Positions 59,368 through 64,000 of a stretch of 64,000 nt of DNA are shown piece after piece. The stretch is from Xanthomonas sp. 10-10. GTDB lineage: Bacteria; Pseudomonadota; Gammaproteobacteria; Xanthomonadales; Xanthomonadaceae. The notes beneath the pieces are model-generated. The model did no database searches. It was not told the origin of the DNA and saw only the letters and a program-made list of their open reading frames with translations. The DNA is taken from assembly GCF_040182365.1 (NCBI RefSeq), contig NZ_CP144460.1, positions 5,076,935 to 5,140,934 of the forward strand. Direction: 5' to 3'. Position numbers and translations under genes: made by a program. Numbering within the stretch: the first letter of the stretch is position 1; the number at the start of each line of letters is the position of its first letter.

Positions 59368-60678
59368 TCACTGGTTCACCGCGCGTGCCGGCACCCGCAG
59401 CACGAGCGCCGCGCCCAGCAGCATGGCCCCGGCCAGCACGTACAGCGCCAGCTCGGTGCTGTGGGTGGCGTCCTTGATCCAGCCCACCAGGTACGGGCTG
59501 ACGAAGCCGGCAACCTGGCCGGTGGAGTTGATCAGCGCCAGCCCGCCGGCCGCAGCCGCGGCGGTGAGAAAGCCGTTGGTCAGCGGCCAGAACAGCGGCA
59601 AGCCGCTGACCGCGCCCATCGTGGCCAGGGTCATGCCGAACAGGGCCAGGCCCAGGTTGTCGGTGACGCTGGCGGCGATGCACAGGCCGGCCGCGCCCAT
59701 CAGCAACGGGATCACCAGATGCCAGCGGCGTTCGCCGCGGCGGTCGGCCGAACGGCCCATCAGCACCATGAATACCGCCGCGGCCAGATACGGGATGGCG
59801 CTCATCAGGCCGATCCGGGTCGGGTCGGTGACACCGCTGCCCTGGATGATCGAGGGCAGCCAGAAATTGATCGCATACACCCCGCTCTGGATGCAGAAGT
59901 ACACCGTGCCCAGCATCCATACCGCCGGGTTGCGCAGCACCGCGCCCAGCGAGGTGGAGGCACCGGCCGGCTTGCCTGCTTCGTCGGCGGCCAGCGCGCG
60001 GGTCAGTGCCTGCTTCTCCTGCGGGTCCAGCCAGCTCGCCTGCTGCACGCCGTCGCTGAGCAGGAACCACACCCCGATGCCCAGCAGCACGGTGGGCAGA
60101 CCCTGCAGCAGGAACATCCATTGCCAGCCGGCCAGACCGCCCTGCCCGGCCGAGAAGTGGCTGAGGATCCAGCCCGACAACGGCCCGCCCAGCACCCCGG
60201 AGATCGGGATGGCCGACATGAAGACGGTCATGACCCGGCCATGCTGCGCGCGTGGGAACCAGCGCGTCAGGTACAGCACGATGCCGGGGAAGAAGCCGGC
60301 CTCGGCCGCACCGGTGAGCAGGCGCAGGGTGTAGAAACCGGCGGGGGTGCGCACGAACATCAGGCAGGTGGAGAGCAGGCCCCAGCTGACCATCATGATC
60401 GCCACCCAGCGGCGCGCACCGATGCGCTGCAGGATCAGGTTGCTCGGCACCCCGCAGGCCAGGTAGCCGATGAAGAAGATGCCCGCGCCCAATCCATACA
60501 CCGTCTCGCTCATGCCCAGATCGCCCAGCATCTGCAGCTTGGCGAAGCCGACGTTGACCCGGTCCAGGTAATTGAACAGGTAGCAGACGAACAGGAACGG
60601 GATCAGCCGCCACAGGATCCTGCGGTAGGTGGGACCCAGGCCGTCGGAGGGCGGCAGGGGCCGGGAGGCTTGGGTCAT
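59368..60678 (-). CDS. MFS permease, ACS family (sugar-acid type)
   Basis: The 436-residue protein has about 12 membrane helices and the ACS-type pattern: N-Y-L-D-R-V-N-V-G-F-A in the first helix, G-V-P-S-N-L-I-L-Q-R-I-G-A-R-R-W between helices 2 and 3, and E-A-G-F-F-P-G-I-V-L-Y. ACS transporters import organic anions such as glucarate, galactonate, tartrate or phthalate with protons. GGAG lies about 10 bases before the ATG. Its neighbours suggest glycerate or a sugar diacid. Confidence 0.9.
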   Translation of the reverse strand: MTQASRPLPPSDGLGPTYRRILWRLIPFLFVCYLFNYLDRVNVGFAKLQMLGDLGMSETVYGLGAGIFFIGYLACGVPSNLILQRIGARRWVAIMMVSWGLLSTCLMFVRTPAGFYTLRLLTGAAEAGFFPGIVLYLTRWFPRAQHGRVMTVFMSAIPISGVLGGPLSGWILSHFSAGQGGLAGWQWMFLLQGLPTVLLGIGVWFLLSDGVQQASWLDPQEKQALTRALAADEAGKPAGASTSLGAVLRNPAVWMLGTVYFCIQSGVYAINFWLPSIIQGSGVTDPTRIGLMSAIPYLAAAVFMVLMGRSADRRGERRWHLVIPLLMGAAGLCIAASVTDNLGLALFGMTLATMGAVSGLPLFWPLTNGFLTAAAAAGGLALINSTGQVAGFVSPYLVGWIKDATHSTELALYVLAGAMLLGAALVLRVPARAVNQ

Positions 60679-61145
60679 CGCACGCTCCAGCAGTCGGTGG
60701 GCCCACCGGCGCGCAGTGCCCTGGCACCGGCACCACACAGGGGTCGGCGCATTCTAGTTGGAGGTTTTTCCCGGAAGCATCGTCAGGCTGCTGCCAATCC
60801 GCGGGCAGGCAAACGCCGGTTTTTGTGCAAATGCCCAAATCCGTACCAGGCACCCGGGGTGCTGCAGGCTCGGAGCGCCGCGGCGGTCGCACTGCCCGTC
60901 ATGCGGCTAGTGCAGAGCTGGCCGCCCCAATGCAGCACGGCCACGCGACCACCTGCCTATAGCTAGCGCTGACGCACTCCGCTCCCCGATCAGCCAATCC
61001 AGCGATGCCGCAGCAGCAACGCGCCTGCATCCCAGCCCTGCACCAACAACTACGCCGGTGCCCCACCGCCCGGCCCTATGCAGGAACAGCCCCGCACGAC
61101 AGACCGGCTTTGCGAATCCCGACTCCCCAATCCCCAATCCCAGCA
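60679..61145. other. Intergenic region with CCCCAATCCC low-complexity repeats
   Basis: The left part is the probable promoter area of the permease operon (minus strand), with no clear -35/-10. The right part (about 61110-61180) is a low-complexity run of CCCGACTCCCCAATCCCC and TTCCCATTCCCC units that continues into the dipeptidase gene. No gene is seen. Confidence 0.6.
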
Positions 61146-62399
61146 CTACTTCCCCACTCCCGATTTCCCATTCCCCACCGCATACGCCTGCGCCTGCCCC
61201 ATCACCCGCAGCAGGTTGCCACCCCAGATGCCGGCGATCTGCGGCTCGGTGTAGCCCTTGCGCAGCAGCCAGGCGGTGATGCGCGGCAGGTCGGAGACGT
61301 CTTCCAGGCCGACCACGCCACCGCCGCCGTCCCAGTCCATGCCAATGCCCACGTGTTCGGGCCCGACCACCTTGAGCACATGCTCCAGATGGGCGAAGAA
61401 ATCCTCCTCGGTGGCGCGCTTGATCGGGTAGCGCGCATCCAGGTCCTTGAGCGCGGCGCTGAGGGCGGTGCCGTCGGCGATCTTGATGTGCTCCCAGCCG
61501 CCGTACTGCTCGGTCAGCGCCTTCTCGGCGGCCTTGCGCTCGGGGCTGGCGCCGCTGTCGACCAGGTAGCCGCCATAGGAATTCACCTGGATCACGCCGC
61601 CGTGTGCGGCCAGCACCTTCAGCCGCGCGTCGTCGATATTGCGCGGATGGTCGAACACCGCACGCGCGCCGCTGTGCGAGAGCACGATCGGCACCGGCGA
61701 CAGCGCGATCAACTGGTCGAACACCGCATCGGAGGCATGCGATTGGTCGATCACGATGCCCAGCGCCTGCGCCTGTTGCACCAGTTGCTTGCCGGCCGGG
61801 CTCAGGCCCTTCCACTCCGGCCCCTTGGGGTCGGTGGCCGAGTCGGCGAACTCGTTGTTGAGAAAATGCACGGTGCTCATCAGGCGCAGGCCCTGCGCGT
61901 AATAGAACCGCAGCAACGTGGGGTCGGCCACCAGCGGGCTGGCGTTTTCCATGCTGATGTACACCACGCGCTTGCCATCGGCCTTGATGCGCGCGGCATC
62001 GGCCGGCGTGGTGGCGAAGGCGAAGCGCTGCGGTTGCGCGGCCAGCAGCGTGTGGATCTTCAACAACCGCTGCAGGCCGGCATCGCGATCGTCCAGGTGC
62101 GCGGCCGCACTGCGATTGCCCTGCCCGGTGTAGACCGCCCAGAAGCCACCATCGAGCGCGCCTTCGACCATGCGCGGGTAATCCACCTGCGACAGCCGGT
62201 TGCCGGCATGCGCCTGCAAGACGTCGAAGTCGGGGCGCTCCAGGTTGGCCGGCGTGTCCAGATGCGAATCCAGCGTGACCAGGCGCTGTTGCAGCGCGGT
62301 GGCGCGCGCCAGCTCGGCCTTGGAAAACTCCAGCGCGTGGCCGGGTGCGGCCACGGCCAGACTCAGCGCGATGGCAGTGCACAGGCGATACAGGGTCAT
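61146..62399 (-). CDS. Membrane-dipeptidase family M19 peptidase, secreted
   Basis: The 417-residue enzyme has a signal peptide (about 1-22, G-H-A-L). M19 motifs: the zinc pair H46-L-D48, the bridging S-M-E-N, D-Q-S-H-A-S and L-S-H-S-G-A for further zinc ligands, and G-I-G-M-D-W-D-G near the end. It would cleave dipeptides in the periplasm. The C-terminal tail V-G-N-G-K-S-G-V-G-K is encoded by a low-complexity repeat also present downstream, so it is a recent extension. Confidence 0.9.
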   Translation of the reverse strand: MTLYRLCTAIALSLAVAAPGHALEFSKAELARATALQQRLVTLDSHLDTPANLERPDFDVLQAHAGNRLSQVDYPRMVEGALDGGFWAVYTGQGNRSAAAHLDDRDAGLQRLLKIHTLLAAQPQRFAFATTPADAARIKADGKRVVYISMENASPLVADPTLLRFYYAQGLRLMSTVHFLNNEFADSATDPKGPEWKGLSPAGKQLVQQAQALGIVIDQSHASDAVFDQLIALSPVPIVLSHSGARAVFDHPRNIDDARLKVLAAHGGVIQVNSYGGYLVDSGASPERKAAEKALTEQYGGWEHIKIADGTALSAALKDLDARYPIKRATEEDFFAHLEHVLKVVGPEHVGIGMDWDGGGGVVGLEDVSDLPRITAWLLRKGYTEPQIAGIWGGNLLRVMGQAQAYAVGNGKSGVGK

Positions 62400-62548
62400 G
62401 GCAGCTCGCAGAAGGTGGGGGTGTATCGATCATAGCCGCGCAGGGATCGGCCGATCCCTGCGCTGAACGCAGAACGTGAGTGCGCGGGGCGCGGGCTGAC
62501 GCGATGCGCAATCGCAGACATCAGCGCCTGCGACCACGCACCAACGCG

Positions 62549-63025
62549 TCACTTGCGTACGAAGAACTCGTGATAGGCCTTGGATTTGCCTTCCGGCGAC
62601 TTGCCCACGCCATTGCGGATCAGCGTCTTGCCGTCGGCAGAAAAGGTCCAGAACTCGCCGACGATCACGTCGTCGTCCTTCATCTTGAGGATCTGGTAGG
62701 TGTCGGCGCCGGTCTTGCTCACCGCGATCTGGTTGAAGCGCGCCTGCTCGTTGAGCGGGCTGGGTTTGCCATCCAGCGTGGTGACGTAATCGACCTTGTA
62801 CGGCGTGTCCGGGCGGGTGGTGTTGATGGAGTGGTACTCGATGCGGTTGTCGGAGAACTGCACGTTGATGGTCAGCCGCATGCCCTTGGGAAACTTGCCG
62901 TCGCTCCAGTTGGATTTGGATTCCACCAGGGTCCAGGCGCCGTCGTGCGGATCGGCCGCCGATGCGGCGAACGTGGCAGTCAACGCCGAGACGGCGAACA
63001 AGGCGGCGGTCAGAAAGGTGCGCAT
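62549..63025 (-). CDS. Secreted protein of unknown function
   Basis: The 158-residue protein has a signal peptide (cleavage near A-S-A-A-D). The mature part (G-A-W-T-L-V-E-S-K-S-N-W, I-N-V-Q-F-S-D-N-R-I, V-G-E-F-W-T-F-S-A-D-G-K-T) looks like a small beta-barrel of the lipocalin-like type that binds a hydrophobic ligand, but no family is certain. AAGGACA lies about 10 bases before the ATG. It is downstream of the acylase-family gene on the same strand, 82 bases away. Confidence 0.75.
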   Translation of the reverse strand: MRTFLTAALFAVSALTATFAASAADPHDGAWTLVESKSNWSDGKFPKGMRLTINVQFSDNRIEYHSINTTRPDTPYKVDYVTTLDGKPSPLNEQARFNQIAVSKTGADTYQILKMKDDDVIVGEFWTFSADGKTLIRNGVGKSPEGKSKAYHEFFVRK

Positions 63026-63107
63026 GGGCGGTGTCCTTGGATGCTGGGATGGTGGGCGGTGCTGTCGGGTAGCTGCTTGGAGTTGGGCGATCGTCGGAAG
63101 GTGGGCA

Positions 63108-64000
63108 TCAGAAGTCGGTGCGCGATTCCAGGTGCTGTTCGACCTGCTCGCGCGTGGTCCACAAGGTGCGGAACTCGCCCCTGGACAGCAGTGGCAGCTG
63201 GTCGCTGATGTGCGCCGAACCAGGCTGGCTGGCATTGCCGTAGCTCATCAGCCCCTTGGCCTTGAGCGGAGTGGAAAACTCCACCAGCGACACCCAGGTT
63301 TCGCCGTGCTGCGGCAGGCGTTGGCCGGCGGCGTTGGGCGGGTTCCAGGTGATGACGTCGAACGCGCCGAGATTGCCGAAGCCGCCGCGGCCAGGCACAT
63401 CGACATCGCCGAGATGGAAACGCGAAACTTCGCCGTACGGCCGATCAATCGCGCCATAGGTCTTCTTGGTGCTGGCGACGGCCTGCTTGAGTTGGCGCAG
63501 CGCCTGCGCCGGGTCCTTCAGGCCGCTGGGTGTGGTCAATGGCGCCTCCAGCGACCACGGCGTGGCGTAGCCGGCCTGCGAGAGGTAGCGCGCATCGCCG
63601 GTGAACAGGCGCGCCCATTCCTCGAACAGCAACGCGCCACGGCTGTCGGCTTCGAAGTGGCGGTCCCAGGCCTTGAGCACCTTGATCGCGGCGAGAATGT
63701 CCGGGTCGGTGCTGTCCGCCGCAGCGGCGTACAGCTGCGGCAATGTGCGATCGGCCGCAAGCGCCTGCGCCGTGCGCTTGAGCGCGACCAGCTGATCGAA
63801 GTCGATCTTGTCGTGTTCGGCCAGCATCTTCACCGAGTTCTGCGCCCGCAACGACATCGGCCCGGTGGGTGCGACATAGGCCGGAAATGCGCTTGGGTCC
63901 AGCACGCGCGGCCAGCTCGCCAACCACGGCGGATCGTTGGTGTTCTGCACGAAACCGCCGGCCGGGTTGATCACCTTGGGCAGCTCGTCGTAGCTGTGCA
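63108..64000 (-). CDS. Penicillin-acylase family (S45) N-terminal-nucleophile amidase, C-terminal part
   Basis: The gene runs off the window; 297 residues of the C-terminal part are present. The S45 pattern N-P-A-G-G-F-V-Q-N-T-N-D-P-P-W, with the catalytic-region Asn, is near the left end, and later come S-R-G-A-L-L-F-E-E-W, Y-G-E-V-S-R-F-H-L-G and the C-terminal G-S-A-H-I-S-D-Q. Family members cleave amide side chains of beta-lactams, acyl-homoserine lactones or lipopeptides; the N-terminal serine nucleophile is outside the window. Confidence 0.85.
   Translation of the reverse strand, partial: HSYDELPKVINPAGGFVQNTNDPPWLASWPRVLDPSAFPAYVAPTGPMSLRAQNSVKMLAEHDKIDFDQLVALKRTAQALAADRTLPQLYAAAADSTDPDILAAIKVLKAWDRHFEADSRGALLFEEWARLFTGDARYLSQAGYATPWSLEAPLTTPSGLKDPAQALRQLKQAVASTKKTYGAIDRPYGEVSRFHLGDVDVPGRGGFGNLGAFDVITWNPPNAAGQRLPQHGETWVSLVEFSTPLKAKGLMSYGNASQPGSAHISDQLPLLSRGEFRTLWTTREQVEQHLESRTDF

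Noticed and set aside
58043..60334. Long plus-strand frame over glycerate kinase and permease
   Set aside because: Antisense shadow of two genes with clear families; it also crosses their junction.

Overview
The window looks like a chromosomal segment of a Xanthomonas species. The evidence is the high GC content, a type IV secretion effector carrying the Xanthomonas VirD4-interacting domain (XVIPCD) and a glutamine-rich tail, the gene families and their order (complete mla cluster with mlaA, recC-recB-recD, GH92 mannosidase beside a TonB receptor remnant), and several families of hairpin and low-complexity repeats of the kind common in xanthomonads. The species cannot be fixed from the sequence alone.

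Layout. 1-3.7 kb: the end of a KptA-type RNA 2'-phosphotransferase, a cardiolipin-synthase-like phospholipase D, a small membrane protein, and an antitoxin followed by a ParE-like toxin read in one frame with a membrane/proline-rich protein. 3.9-24.6 kb is a plasticity zone mixing core-like genes (secreted esterase, DUF2306 membrane protein, RluA-type pseudouridine synthase) with accessory ones: an AT-rich DUF3800 gene, an unpaired ParS/MbcA-type antitoxin, an XRE regulator beside a near-palindromic operator, a Gabija-type nuclease/helicase pair (11.4-15.6 kb) with a convergent AT-rich gene carrying a HEPN-like R-x4-H motif, a T4SS effector/immunity module (18.2-21.0 kb) lying between two nearly identical lipoprotein genes, an antitoxin with a decayed ParE toxin, and a RhuM gene. 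24.7-34.9 kb is recCBD on the minus strand, with in-frame repeat insertions in recB and recD. 36.0-40.1 kb is mlaFEDCB-mlaA on the plus strand, closed by a clear terminator. 40.3-50.5 kb holds a SUKH-domain protein, glutathione peroxidase, RmuC, an oxidoreductase with a divergent LysR regulator, a GST and an amino-acid permease. 50.8-54.5 kb is a GH92 mannosidase, the stump of a TonB-dependent receptor and a small membrane protein. 54.7-60.7 kb, all on the minus strand, is a sensor diguanylate cyclase, a CdaR-type regulator, glycerate kinase and an MFS permease (a probable sugar-acid/glycerate module). 61.1-64 kb is an M19 dipeptidase, a secreted protein and the end of a penicillin-acylase-family enzyme.

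The main themes are defence and competition (Gabija-type system, HEPN candidate, DUF3800, toxin-antitoxin remnants, T4SS effector with lipoprotein immunity), DNA repair (RecBCD, RmuC) and envelope maintenance (Mla, Cls). Repeats have entered coding sequence at several places: recB, recD, and the 3' ends of the dipeptidase and diguanylate cyclase genes. No rRNA, tRNA, CRISPR array or complete insertion sequence was recognised.
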